A stretch of DNA of 64,000 nucleotides from Dryas octopetala (lineage: Eukaryota; Streptophyta; Magnoliopsida; Rosales; Rosaceae): the NCBI GenBank assembly GCA_963921425.1, contig OY992832.1, positions 6,696,001-6,760,000 of the forward strand. Direction: 5' to 3'. The position numbers were made by a program, and so were the translations under genes. The notes under the pieces are model-generated. The model ran no database searches, was not told the origin of the DNA, and saw nothing but the letters and a program-made list of their open reading frames with translations. Positions 40,546-51,799 of this stretch are shown here, one piece after another; position 1 is the stretch's first letter, and each line of letters begins with the position of its first letter.

Positions 40546-41347
40546 AAAGCCATGACTCCAATAATTTGCAGATATTTTTTAGTGTCCATTGAAATATCGA
40601 AGATAATAGGATAAGGGTAGGAAGGGCATGATCTTGACTTGTAACTGTGACAAAATAAATACTGAGATTGATTTGCAATCCAAAATCAATATACAGGTCA
40701 GAGAATAAATAAGGTCATGTTAGTCTTAGATTCAAAATTTGAAGGAAAAAAAATGTCTCCACGGCAATCGCTCTCAAATCATACATATCACCTTTACATC
40801 CTAAATGTTGTGAGATTTTGCCTCGAGATCTTAAATTTCTATATTTTCTGGAAGCAAGTTGTTATAGACTTATAGTAGTTAATTAACACCTATTTCATCC
40901 CCTCCATAGTTGGTTGAAAAAAATTATTGCATGTGATTATATAACCATAGATCTTTCATATACACTTTGTATCAAACTTCTAAGACTTTATTAGAAAACA
41001 CAATCGGAACCCACACAAACCGACTCAAATGTAAACTCAAATGTCCAAAATTCGAACTCCTGTAACCCCAAGGTTGTCCTCATACCCAAAATAAGGGCAG
41101 TTGCTATACACATGCACCTCATGGGGCCCAGCAATTGAGTTGTGGCTATCTCCTCCTCAGACACCTTAGAAGACGTTGAATCGTATACGGTATATCAAAC
41201 AAAGAGAAGTGATTCAATTCTGGCCGTCTTTTCATTTATTCATTTATGATTTTTAATATTAATTTTTTGCAATTGTTGAGAGGGCACAGACTAAGGTATA
41301 TTGGCTGTATATAATCTAGAAAAGAGTGAATTGGAATTATTGGACAA

Positions 41348-42297
41348 GAGGGCTGCTATTTGCACACCATTTTTTTTTCTTTTTGCACACCTTTAAAAAA
41401 AAAAAAAATTCAAAAATCAAAGAAAAAGACACACACACCCCTCACCCAACACACCTCTCATTCTCAGAAAAAAAAAAAAAAAAACACACCCCTCATTCTC
41501 AGCCTCACCCCGACCGGCCACCTCCCCTCCTTCACCTGACCCACCCATTCCCTTCCCTTCCCTCCTTCATCCGACCACCGCAAGCAAAACCCGAGCCCCA
41601 CCCCCAACCTCCTAATCTCTCTCTTTTCTTCTCTCCTCTCTCCCTTCCTTCATTCGTCTCGCCTGCAACACCAATGGCCGAGCACATCATCTCCAGCTAA
41701 CAAGTTGAGCCTCACCCTTCTTCTCCGAGCTCGCCTGCGACGCCGCGCCTCTACCTACTGCAACCACAGCGAAGCACCACTGCCAACAAAAAAATCGCAG
41801 CTGGTTCGGTGCCTATATGCCGAATGGGTCGTGGATGTTCGACGGCTACTTGTCGAATGGGTCATGGATGTTCGGTGGGTGGCTGCCGAATGAAACTCAA
41901 ATTTTCGGCAGACCAGTGCCAAACGAAAGAGAAAGCAGAGAGAGAAAGGGAGGGAGGGAGGAGAGAAGAAAAGAGAGAGATGAAGGGATTGGGGGTGGGG
42001 CTCGGGTGCTGCTCTAAGTGGTCGAGTGAGGGGGCGAAGGGCTGGGTGGGTATGGCTAGGTGAGGAAAAGGCTAATGAGGGAACGGCTGCGTGGGTAGGT
42101 GAGGGAGAGGAAGGGGCTGGCCGGCTGGGTGTGTGTTTTTTTTTTTTTTGGTCTGTTGATGAGGTGTGCAAAAGAGAGAAAATGGAGTTGGTTTTTGGGT
42201 GTGGGAAGGAGAGTTGTGTCTTTTCCTTTAATTTTTGATTTTTTTTTTAAAGGGTGTGCAAAAAGAAAAAAAAAAATGTGTGCAGATAGCAGCCCTC
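41348..42297. mobile_element. Foldback DNA transposon with 8 bp target duplication
   Basis: 950 bp, from GAGGGCTGCTATTTGCACACC to its inverted counterpart ending GCAGCCCTC. The inverted repeats extend about 350 bp on each side, diverged, with shared inner blocks such as CCCGAGCCCCACCCCCAA. TTGGACAA flanks it on both sides (41340-41347, 42298-42305). Unit 1 has a single TTGGACAA at the matching place, so the insertion is verified by an empty site. The centre has two 33 bp tandem units starting CGAATGGGTC near 41820. No transposase is encoded; Pro- and Gly-rich frames inside are artefacts. An 8-9 bp duplication fits hAT or Mutator; the ends do not settle which. Confidence 0.9.
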
Positions 42298-42358
42298 TTG
42301 GACAAACGCATGCAATGTACTCCAAAACATTGAGTCTCTTTCATTTGGTGCTATATGA

Positions 42359-42391
42359 GACCACAGCTCACGCTATATGAGACCACAGCTC
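42359..42391 (+). repeat. Short tandem duplication in the permease B leader
   Basis: CTATATGAGACCACAGCTC occurs twice in a row here and once in unit 1, so it arose after the duplication. Confidence 0.75.
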
Positions 42392-42406
42392 TTCACCATC
42401 ATAAGG

Positions 42407-42410
<4 letters not shown>

Positions 42411-42459
<49 letters not shown>
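42411..42459 (+). repeat. (CT)n microsatellite in permease B leader
   Basis: About 25 CT units followed by a C run, against about 8 units in unit 1. It lies about 45 bp before the start codon. Confidence 0.9.
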
Positions 42460-42463
<4 letters not shown>

Positions 42464-42502
42464 CCCCCCCCTCCATCATTTGAGAGTTTCTTCACCATTG
42501 AC

Positions 42503-44407
42503 ATGGGAGAAACTCATCAGCTCAAAACAGACATGGGAGAAGCTCAAGAACTGCAACTCAACATCATGGGTATGTCACTTGTTCATTTACTAATTACTGG
42601 CTTTTAAAAAATAAAAAAATTAATGCAAATAAGTCTATTTTTATGCAATCTTGTCAGAGTATAGCAACTGATATATGCTTAATATTGCTGGGAGAAGTGA
42701 ATTAATTCTTTTCTTATGAGTTATGAGAGTCATAAAACTTACATGAGGAGGTGGAGGGAGAATTCTGAAGAATCCCAACTTTATCAAATTATTAATATCA
42801 TAGTATAGCAAATGATGAAAAGCTATGCAGCAGAAGTGTGATGCATAGAGTAGTGCACAAAGCTGTCATTGAGGAAAAATCTCATTGCCTACACCCTACT
42901 TGCATGCTTGGATATGATGAAATCCATGAAAGGTGATGTGTGCCTAATTAAGTAAATCCTTAATGACAAAATTTAATTAAAAAGAGGGGAGGCCAGAAAA
43001 GGAATCCCAATTAAGTTTTCCAAGCAAAAGACAATGGTTGGGTACTTATTCATCTTAATATCTTATGAATCACTGAATGAAGCAATGGCCAAGACAGAAT
43101 TTTATGTGCAGACTTTTTCTCAGATCAGATAGCTGGTAAAGCATTGCAGGCAGCACTTACAAGCAAAGCACTATCTTTTCTTGATAAATATAAGCAAAGC
43201 ACTACTTAGTTCAAGAAAGGGGTCAGTTTTATAGATGATCAATTCATAAGTTCCAATATTGATCATTGTTGTACATTTGTTCTTGTCAGTTGAGGAAGAA
43301 AATGAAGCAAACTTCCCGGAGTGTAAAGATGTTCCAGACCAGCGCAGAAGTGTTAACTGGTGGCTGAGAATGGCCATTTATACACTCTTTGTGATCGCTG
43401 GCCAGTCAGTTGCAACACTCTTGGGAAGATTGTACTATGACAAAGGGGGCAAAAGCAAATGGATGGGAACACTAGTACAACTTGCTGGCTTTCCAATCCT
43501 CCTTCCCTACTATTTTATCCCATCAAGCAGAAATCCAACCACAAATAGTACTATCCCATCAAAACCACCTTCCACCTTAATTCTTGCATCACTTTATGTC
43601 TCTCTTGGCCTCCTAATATCGGCAGACTGCTTCATGTATTCTGTAGGACTATTTTACCTCCCTGTATCTACTTATTCCCTCATTTGTGCATCCCAATTGG
43701 CCTTCAATGCATTTTTCTCCTTCTTCCTCAACTCTCAAAAGTTCACTTCTTACATTGTCAATGCTCTAGTCCTCCTCACCATCTCCTCCACCCTCCTTGT
43801 GTTTCAAGGCGATGACTCTGCAGACGACCCAACTGGAGGCTCCAAAACAAAGTATGCAATCGGGTTCATATGCACCGTTGGGGCATCAGCCGGATATGGA
43901 TTGACTCTTTCTCTGACACAGTTTGCTTTCAGAAAGATTATAAGAAGGGAAACATTTACAGTGATCATGGATATGATAGTGTATCAATCAATAGTTGCAA
44001 CCTTTGCTACCTTGGTGGGACTTTTCGCTAGTGGAGAGTGGAAGGATTTGAAGAAAGAGATGGAGGAGTTTGAATTGGGGAAGGTATCCTACGTAATGAA
44101 TTTAACATGGACAGCTATAGTATGGCAGTTTTTTGCTATTGGCTCAGTAGGATTGATTTTTGAGGCATCTTCCCTCTTCTCCAATGCCATCAGTGTTTTG
44201 GGTTTGCCTGTTGTTCCAGTTCTAGCTGTGATCTTCTTCCATGACAAAATGGATGGAATAAAGGTAGTGGCTATGGTTTTGGCCATTTGGGGTTTTGTTT
44301 CATATGTTTATCAGCACTACCTCGATGATCGCAAGTCCAAGACTCCGAGTCAAAATGCTAATGATCAAGTTTCTAAAGCTTTTCCACTGGAAAACATTAA
44401 TGGTTGA
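42503..44407 (+). CDS. PUP: Purine permease B (duplicate unit 2)
   Basis: Two exons, 42503-42569 and 43290-44407, give 394 residues. The structure is the same as permease A: a short first exon (MGETHQLKTDMGEAQELQLN), a phase-1 intron of 720 bp, then the polytopic DMT-type carrier with about ten helices. It keeps the family's usual GASAGYGL and NAFFSFFLNSQ, where permease A has H and S. It differs from A at about ten positions (97-98% identity by my comparison), mostly conservative. Likely an H+-coupled importer of purine bases or cytokinins. Its leader has been changed by the foldback insertion 200 bp upstream of the ATG, a 20 bp duplication and CT expansion, so expression may have diverged more than the protein. 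Confidence 0.93.
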
Positions 44408-44598
44408 ATAATAGTCAGGGCTTCTGTATATCGATCTGAGACTAGTTTAATACAAAAGAAGAATTACTAGCTTTCTAAGTTTCTAGCTACCATCCACGTT
44501 GTGAGCTTTAATTCTGATCCCTATGAAGCAGAGAGAGTTTTTTATTTTATTTTATTTTATTTATGAATAAATAAAACAATATTTATATAAGCAAAAAT

Positions 44599-44988
44599 GT
44601 TTCGGAACTAACCAGTTAGTAAGATGATACAGTGTGAACCACTTTTTTGGGCCTACTACAAAATGTAATCTCATAATCCAAACAATTTATATTTTAGGTC
44701 TTCATTCAAAAATCAACCTTGCAAAAAATCAACCAAATCAGAAATTATTTAGTCATTCGATTATTATTACAATGATTTCATGTTTTATTGAAAAATTTGT
44801 GTTCGTCTATTTACATGAGCACAATTAGCTTATTAATAGTTGGTTAAATGATTTCTGAGTTGGTTGATTTTTGTAAGGATGATCTTTGAATGAGAACTTA
44901 AAAAATAAATGATTCGGATCATGATATTACATTGTGTAATGGGCTCAAAATGATGATTAGTGTCGTATTATTTTACTAATTAATTAAG
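44599..44988. mobile_element. MITE, family copy 3
   Basis: The unit 2 twin of 37985-38374, with several point differences from it. Confidence 0.65.
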
Positions 44989-45009
44989 ATAAAATTAAGT
45001 GAAATTAGA

Positions 45010-45124
45010 GAAATTTTTATGTGATGAAATATAAAAGTATAAGTGTCATCTTGTTATATCTTTGTTGTAGGAAAGTTTTTCTCATGACACATATGCTTTT
45101 ATATTTTATTATATAAAATTTTTC
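45010..45124. mobile_element. Small MITE, unit 2 twin
   Basis: Matches 38405-38517, with inverted ends of about 27 bp. Confidence 0.6.
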
Positions 45125-45432
45125 AAATTTTTAGACATAAATTATCTTTTGGTATGTCAAATTAACTTATATCTCTATTACAAGAAAGTTTCAATCGAAA
45201 AACATTGATATTAAAAGAAAAAAATTTCACAAAAAAAAAAAAAAGGGTAGAAAATAGCTACATTTTCCCCGGTAAAAATGTAAGTTTATTTGCTTAAGAA
45301 ACGGCGCGTTTTACTCTTTTCCTTGGAAACTCTGCAAACTCAGTCTGTCCCTAGAGTCAGTCTCTTCCGTTATCAGGTTTTCACCGAAGTCCTCATCTTT
45401 GACGGAAGCAAAAGGCTCTGGATTTCCCAATT

Positions 45433-46305
45433 ATGGCCTGCAACGCCTCAATTACTATGATGATCATCACCATGCCGTTGATCGTGATCCTGATTCGTCT
45501 TCTCTACGTTTTACACAGAACCGGAAAACCCCTCAAACCCAGAGGCTCAGCCGGTTCAGCTCCACCACCACCCCTCAGTACCCTCATCGTTTTAGGCTCA
45601 GGGGGTCACACTGCAGAGATGATCAACCTATTGCAGGTGCTGCAAAAAGACAGATTTGCCCCCAGGTTCTACATTGCTGCTGCTACTGACAACATGAGCC
45701 TCCAGAAAGCTCGCTTGCTCGAAGAGACTGGGGACAATAGGGAAGCGACTGTGAGTTCACAGTTCATGCAGATCTATCGAAGTAGGGAAGTGGGTCAGTC
45801 TTACATAACCTCTGTTTGGACGACTTTGATTGCTTTGGCTCATGCGCTTTGGCTAATGCTTAGAATCAGACCCCAAGTGGTATTTTTTTGCTTTTCCTTT
45901 ACTCATTTCTATTGCTTTCGAACTTTGTATATCAAATCCTTGATTATCAACTCTTTTGAAATCGCAGATTCTATGCAATGGGCCTGGGACTTGTGTACCG
46001 CTTTGTGTAATTGCATTCTTATTCAAGGTTTGGATGCATTCTCTTAGACCCTTTTGCTTTTGTGTTTTTCCATTTCTTTGGGTCGATTCGGAATTTCGAT
46101 TCTTAAAGTTGAAATTGGAAATGTGCAGGTTGTGGGGATTAGATGGTCATCTGTGTTTTATGTTGAGAGTATAGCAAGAGTACAAAGGCTGTCCTTGAGT
46201 GGCTTGCTTCTTTACAAGTTACGCATAGCTGATCAGTTCTTTGTCCAATGGCCGCAGTTGCAGAGAAAATATCCCAGAGCTCACTATGTTGGTTGTCTCA
46301 TGTAG
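45433..46305 (+). CDS. ALG14: ALG14, UDP-GlcNAc transferase subunit
   Basis: Three exons, 45433-45879, 45968-46027 and 46129-46305, give 227 residues, near the family length. An N-terminal helix (MMIITMPLIVILIRLLYVL) anchors it in the ER membrane. Then come LIVLGSGGHTAEMINLL (the conserved Gly/His motif), DNMSLQKARLLEE, RSREVGQSY, ILCNGPGTCVPLC over the second exon, YVESIARVQRLSLSGLLLY and the C-terminal FFVQWPQLQRKYPRA..YVGCLM. ALG14 recruits ALG13 to the cytosolic face of the ER, where the pair adds the second GlcNAc to the dolichol-linked N-glycan precursor. It is tail-to-tail with permease C. As its twin in unit 1 is frameshifted, this is probably the only working copy in the window. The Arabidopsis neighbours (PUP cluster and SS4) are the same. 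Confidence 0.95.
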
Positions 46306-47053
46306 TTGATTCACTTGTGCTGCTGCTGCTATGGTACTCTCACTTTCACAGCTTAGCCTCCAAGATTTTTCAATGTAATATGTTTTTGTCAAGTTTGCAA
46401 TTTATTTGATATCTTCAACTATAGTTGTCAACATGTTTAACTTTTTACTAATTGAGGAAAAGTGTGGTCTGATCCACCGATGACAATTGGGTCAGAACTA
46501 TTGATTATGCATAACAATTTTGTTCTGATCCCCATGTGAAAAGTATTTTCCCATTTTCGAGTTCACACTTCCATTTGACTTTATAATTATTTGGTGAAGA
46601 TAACCCGGATGAAATATTATAGGGATACTTTTAAGCCTTGGGTACATGATTTTGCATGGAAAATTAAACAGAATAACATATAATGCTAGTAGTATATGCA
46701 TATAAATGCATTATGCTTATGTGAATGCAGTATGTGGGTACAATCTTAAAATGTCAACCTTTTAGTAATGACAAAAAGCTTGGATAACTACTGTAGGACA
46801 AAAGAGAAACTGAAATTATAGCGTCATTATTATATAATCCTTTGAATTTGATGAACACAAGTTTGAATTGAACTTCACAGGGAAAGAAATGGCTAGTATT
46901 TTTAATGATTAAAGATGGAACAAAAAGGTCTGGGTGAAATGCTTCCATCTCGAAACCAAAACAGGGGATGAGAAGGATCAAGAGTATTTGTAATGCTCAT
47001 AAGACGTTTCTTTCCTTTGTTAATGGATCTTTAGTTGTCCATTTATTAATCGC
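46306..47053. other. Tail-to-tail spacer of ALG14 and permease C
   Basis: Holds the two 3' UTRs. No other gene. Confidence 0.55.
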
Positions 47054-48641
47054 TCAGCAGGTGGCCCCATTCAGTAAAGGAATCATTGAAATTTCTCTTA
47101 CATGTTTGGTTTCAGCCTTGGACTCTGAATCGTCGAGATAGTGCTGATAGAGATACGAAGCAAATCCCCAGATGGCCAACACTGTGGCAATCACCTTTAT
47201 TCCATCCATATTATCATTGAAGAAGATTACAGCAAGAACTGGAACAAAAGGCAATCCCGAAACACTTATAACATTGGAGAATAAGGAAGACACCTCAAGA
47301 ATCAGTCCTATTGCGCCAATGTTGAAAGTTTGCCATGCTGTGGCCGTGCAAATCAAAGTCAGCAAATAGGATAGCCTCCCCAAGCCATAGTCCTCCATCT
47401 CTCTCTTTAATCCCTTCCATTCTTCATTGATGAAAAGTCCTGCTAGGGTAGCACAGGTTGCAACTAGTGACTCATAGATTATCATTTCTAAGACTGCTGA
47501 AAATGTTTTTGATTTTAGAACCTTCTGGAAGGAGACCTGTGTGAGCGAAAGCATCAAACCGTACCCAGCGGATGCACCAACTGTGCAAATGACTCCAATT
47601 GTATACTTCTCTTTGGAAATTCCAGTGAGGTTTCCTGAGTTGGTGTGAAATACAAGCAGGGTGGAGGAGATGGTGAGAAGGACTAAAGAATTGACAATGT
47701 AAGGAGTGAACTTTTGAGAATTAAGAAAGAAGGAGAAGAAAGCATTGAAGGCCAACTGGGATGCACAAATGAGTGAAAAGGTAGAAACTGGAAGGTTCAA
47801 GAGCCCAATGGAATACAACATGCTGTCTGCTGCAAGTAATACACCTAAACATAGATATATCAAAGCAAATACGAAGGCAGATGGCTGGTTTACATTGCTG
47901 TCTGTGGTGATCTTTTTGGATGATAAGATGCAGTGGTAAGGAATTAGGATTGGAAACCCTATGCATTGCACCAGTGTTGCCAACCATATGCTTTTTCCAC
48001 CTTTGTTATAGTACAGTCGTCCCAAGAGTATAGCTGCTGACTGACCCCCGAGGACAGAGAGTGTATAGATGGCCATACGAAGCCACCACTTTGAATCTCT
48101 GGGATGAGAAATTGTTCCTTGGTGGGTGATGTTCTTAAACTCAATTGTATTAGCTTCTTCAGCTTCTTGAACTGGTATGAAACACATATTTGGATTACTA
48201 TAGGGGCAGCTTCATCTATGAATCAGTTTATCAATAAAATCACCATTTCCTCTATATTTTAATAGCATGAAAACTATTCATTTTTTGTTTCTTCATTTAC
48301 TTTCAACATATTATGTTCTAAACAGATTAAGGGTCGTTCACTTGAGTTGATTGTGCTTTGTTGGTTAATGTTGCGTGCTGTACTGTGTTTCTATTACACC
48401 CACTTTAACATAGAATGATGAAGAGTAAAAGCTATTATGCAGCAGTTCAGGTTCCTCCCTTGCACCGATGTGCTACAATTCTAGTGGTAGAAAGTTAACA
48501 AATCAAAAGGGAATAAATCCATAAAAATGCTTTTCCTTTTCTATTTAGAAAAACAATAGAGAAACATGAGAAAACCTTTGTGCACACATAGAAATCTGAC
48601 TTACCTATGATGTGGAGTTGCAGATCTTGAGCTTTTCCCAT
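47054..48641 (-). CDS. PUP: Purine permease C
   Basis: Two exons on the minus strand, 48605-48641 (MGKAQDLQLHII) and 47054-48171, give 384 residues. The first exon resembles the second half of the first exon of permeases A and B, and the intron sits at the same phase. The carrier part has WWLRMAIYTLSVLGGQS, GRLYYNKGGKSIW, NLPVSTFSLICASQLAFNAF, GASAGYGLMLSLTQ and DGIKVIATVLAIWGF. It is clearly more distant from A and B than they are from each other, so it is an older paralogue in inverted orientation. Its last 29 codons are repeated at 40457-40545. Substrate unknown; purines, cytokinins or related compounds are the family range. Confidence 0.93.
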
Positions 48642-49275
48642 GTCAGATGTGGAGAATCTTAAAGTGATAAAGCAGAGAGGGGAGAAGGGAAAAGAGGAGA
48701 GGGGAGAGAGAGCCTATACAATATGAATGCCCTGAAATTCTTGCAGGTGATGTGGTGTCCAGTCTCAGTGATTTGAGGCTTTGGTCCACATTAATGCACC
48801 ATTTTAAACATTTCTGGAAAACTACATATGGGCTGCATTCATCACAATAGTCAGTCAGCATCTAAATAATGTGGTATGATCTCAAACATGTTTCAGGCAC
48901 TTGGAAAGAACATTTAAGTAAACTCCCAGCAAAGCATTCCCTTTAACTTGAAGAACAAACAAACAGTTTTATAACACGTACGTTATGGGAATCCATGTTG
49001 TGCAGCCTGTGCAGGGATGCAATTTGTATGCAACATCCTTTTATTTTATTTTTTATATGTTATTTTCTTTCACATCTCATCACCATAGTTGTCAGATAAA
49101 AAAAAAAATACCGCATTTATAGTTTTACCCTGTTATAAAAAAAAAATATAGTTTTACCATGTTAACTCTTCATACGTACAGTGGCCAAAAAAAGAAACTC
49201 TTCATACGTACTTCTAGCTGCCAACACCTGAGAGTATCAAATTATCAGATCACTCTCTGCCCTGCAACCGTCATC
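48642..49275. other. Permease C promoter side and intergenic DNA
   Basis: No gene. The leader of permease C is GA-rich on the plus strand near 48670-48715. From about 49200 the sequence is the former leader of the ALS pseudogene. Confidence 0.5.
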
Positions 49276-50351
49276 ATGCCAACAATGGCGGCTATTGCTC
49301 CACCCTCTTCGCCTTCTCAAAACCCTCTCCTTTCCCTTCTTCAACAAAATCCCAAAACCCCATTTCCAGATTTACCCTCCCCTTTCCCCTTCTCCCCAGA
49401 AACACACAGTTTCCCGCCATCTCAACATTTCCAAATCCCACTCTCCCAAAGCCACCACCACCACAGAAACTTTAATTCCCCGATTTGCCCCTGACGAACC
49501 CAGAAGAGGCGCCGATGTCCTCCTCGAGCGCCAAGGCGTCACCACAGTCTCCGCCTAGCCAGGAGGCGCGTCGAGGGAGATCCACCAGGCGCTCACGCGC
49601 TTCTCCACCATTCGCAACGTCCTCCCACGCCACGAGCAAGGGCGGAGTGTTCGCTGCCGAGGGCTACGCGCGCGCGTCTGGCCTCCCCGGCATCTGCATT
49701 GCCACCTCCGGCCCCGGTGCCACCAACTTAGTGAGCGGCCTCGCCGACGCGCTCTTAGACAGCATTCCGGTGGTGGCGATCACCGGACAAGTCAACCCCG
49801 ATGATCGGTACCGATGCATTCCAAGAGACCCCAATTGTGGAGGTAACAAGGTCCATTACAAAGCACAATTATCTAGTTCTTGATGTAGAGGACATTCCTA
49901 GAATTGTTAGTGAGGCTTTTTTCTTGGCCACCTCGGGTCGACCCGGCCCGGTTTTGATAGATATACCAAAAGATGTGCTAGCAACAGCTTGCTGTTCCTA
50001 ATTGGAATCAACCCATTAGGTTATCTGGGTACATGTCTAGGTTTCCGAAATGCCCATCTGAGGCCCATTTGGAGCAGATTGTGAGGTTGGTATCCGAGTC
50101 CAAGAAGCCGGTGTTGTATGTTGGTGGAGGGTGTTTGAACTCCAGCCCGGAGTTGGGGTGGTTCGTGGAGCTTACCGGGATCCCGGTTGCCAGTACTTTG
50201 ATGGGTCTTGGGGCATACCCGAGCTCGGATGAATTGTCACTCCAAATGCTTGGAATGCACGGTACATCAAGAGCATGTCCTGCCTATGATTCCGAGTGGT
50301 GGTGCTTTCAAAGATGTGATAACCGAGGGTGATGGAAGGACTAGTTATTGA
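49276..50351 (+). pseudogene. ALS: Acetolactate synthase (AHAS) pseudogene with internal deletion
   Basis: The intact enzyme makes acetolactate in the plastid, the first step of branched-chain amino acid synthesis. Here the start (MPTMAAIAPPSSPSQ, a plastid transit-like N-terminus) and stretches such as [78 protein letters not shown] and [20 protein letters not shown] are plain, but spread over at least three frames with an in-frame stop near 49555. At about 50265 the text jumps from LGMHGT to [17 protein letters not shown] and the normal end GDGRTSY. So roughly 380 codons, including most of the ThDP-binding half, are missing. The remaining sequence is well kept, which points to a fairly recent loss. 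ALS genes lack introns, so retrocopying cannot be judged; the leader seems to have been copied too. Confidence 0.92.
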
Positions 50352-50628
50352 TTTCCTCGGCAGCATCCCTGTTTCAACTTTCATGCATGGTATGCACAAT
50401 GTATTTAAAGTCTTTAGTTTATGTAGTAGTGTTAGTTTGAACGAGTTGTACTTGGAATAACCATAAAGATGTGGTAGGTTTCTTAACTTAAAGTTATGTG
50501 TACGGATCTCGCAAAAATCCTAATTAGCCCTAGGGGCTAGGGTTTCACATGATAATATGCCGAAGCCCAGCCTCAATAGAGAGAGAGTAGAACGAGTACT
50601 CTCCGAACTGTGGAAATCCAAGTGATCG

Positions 50629-50688
<60 letters not shown>

Positions 50689-51504
50689 GGGGTTTGTGAA
50701 AAAATAGTGACAGAGAGCGTGAGAGTGGTGGTGTTTTTGGAGGCTTATTTATTTATTAAATTGTTTATTTTCTTTTGATGTGAAAAAGTTTAAACATTTG
50801 GAGAATATTTTATGTTAATTCTTCTTTGGTTCTGTGAGTTTTGTCGGCTAATTGAGCGATAAGGGTTTGAACGGTCGGAACGGGACAGTGAGAGTTGGGG
50901 AAAACAGAAAGGATGGGTTGGCTTGGCCGTTCGGGTTGGGAGGGTTTATATGTTATTGTCGGCCTTCATGGTTGGGTTTTTTTTTTTTTTTTTTTTTTAT
51001 TGGTTCTGTGGCCTTGGTTTTGGGTTTGCAATTGCAATTAATTAAAGTTGAGAAAAACTTATCTATATAATTGGATCGGGGCTGAATTGGTATCCCAAGA
51101 GATAGTTTCTGTCTTGAAATTGGAGAAATTTTTATGTAATGAAGAATAAAAATATAAGTGTCATTGTGTTATTGAATTGAGATACTAAATTAGTTATATC
51201 ATGTTGCACGAAAGTTTCTTTCATGTTTTTCTTGTACACAATAGCCTTCAGCAATTCAATTTTTTTTTTCTTTTATCAATTTGTCATTAATCTAATAATA
51301 TCTCTATAGTATTGGAGAGGTTACCAATTCTAATTCTCCTCCTTTTAGATTAAAAAAAAAAAAAAACTATTTATTCTTGTGAAATAAGAAATAATTGATT
51401 AAATCAACACGATTCATTTTGTTTTTTGCATTAAATATCAATGTTTTCTAGTCCACATAGCGTCGTAGTACAGTGCAGTCCAAATGAGAGCACTGAAGTT
51501 TCGG
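50352..51504. other. Intergenic DNA
   Basis: No gene. It contains a GA run (listed), a T run near 50979-50999 and a partial copy of the small MITE family starting at 51125. Confidence 0.5.
50632..50685 (+). repeat. (GA)n microsatellite
   Basis: About 27 GA units. Confidence 0.9.
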
Positions 51505-51690
51505 CTTTTCTGGACAGTGCTTTTGTACTCATAAATGAATATAAACTTGTCCTCACAACCAATCACATGAATCTATAATGAGGTCTACCATAAGAGAGAA
51601 GGTTGAGAGAGAAGATGATGGACCCCATCATGGACTCATGTGATTGATTGTAAGGACAAACTTGGTACTCAGAAATGAGTACCAAAGTAT
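51505..51690. mobile_element. Small foldback MITE beside the PPR gene
   Basis: The left half (TTTTGTACTCATAAATGA ... CAACCAATCACATGA) and right half (its inverted relative TCATGTGATTGATTG ... GAGTACCAAAG) form inverted repeats of about 80 bp with little between them. Exact ends and target duplication are unclear. It lies about 110 bp beyond the PPR stop codon. Confidence 0.6.
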
Positions 51691-51799
51691 TTTCCTAATG
51701 TTAATTGTCCTGTTTGTTTTCTGTCCCATCTATTGCAGGGAAAATTGAAAAAAATTTCTATTGAGAACTGCCATGCTGGACTTCAAAACAAGTTGAGTT

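Larger units (their letters stand above)
44408..45432. other. Permease B to ALG14 spacer
   Basis: Non-coding, homologous to 37793-38829. It contains MITE copies at 44599-44988 and 45010-45124, and the dyad AAACGGCGCGTTTT (45299-45312) in the ALG14 leader. Confidence 0.6.
40546..47141 (+). repeat. Tandem segmental duplication, unit 2
   Basis: The second copy of 34905-40545, longer because of the foldback element at 41348-42297 and an expanded CT tract. It carries permease B, intact ALG14 and the end of intact permease C. The junction with unit 1 shows short shared sequence (TAG then AAAGCCAT). Confidence 0.9.

Noticed and set aside
41755-42325. Several Pro/Ser- or Gly/Arg-rich frames
   Set aside because: They lie inside the foldback element, overlap on both strands and follow its skewed composition.
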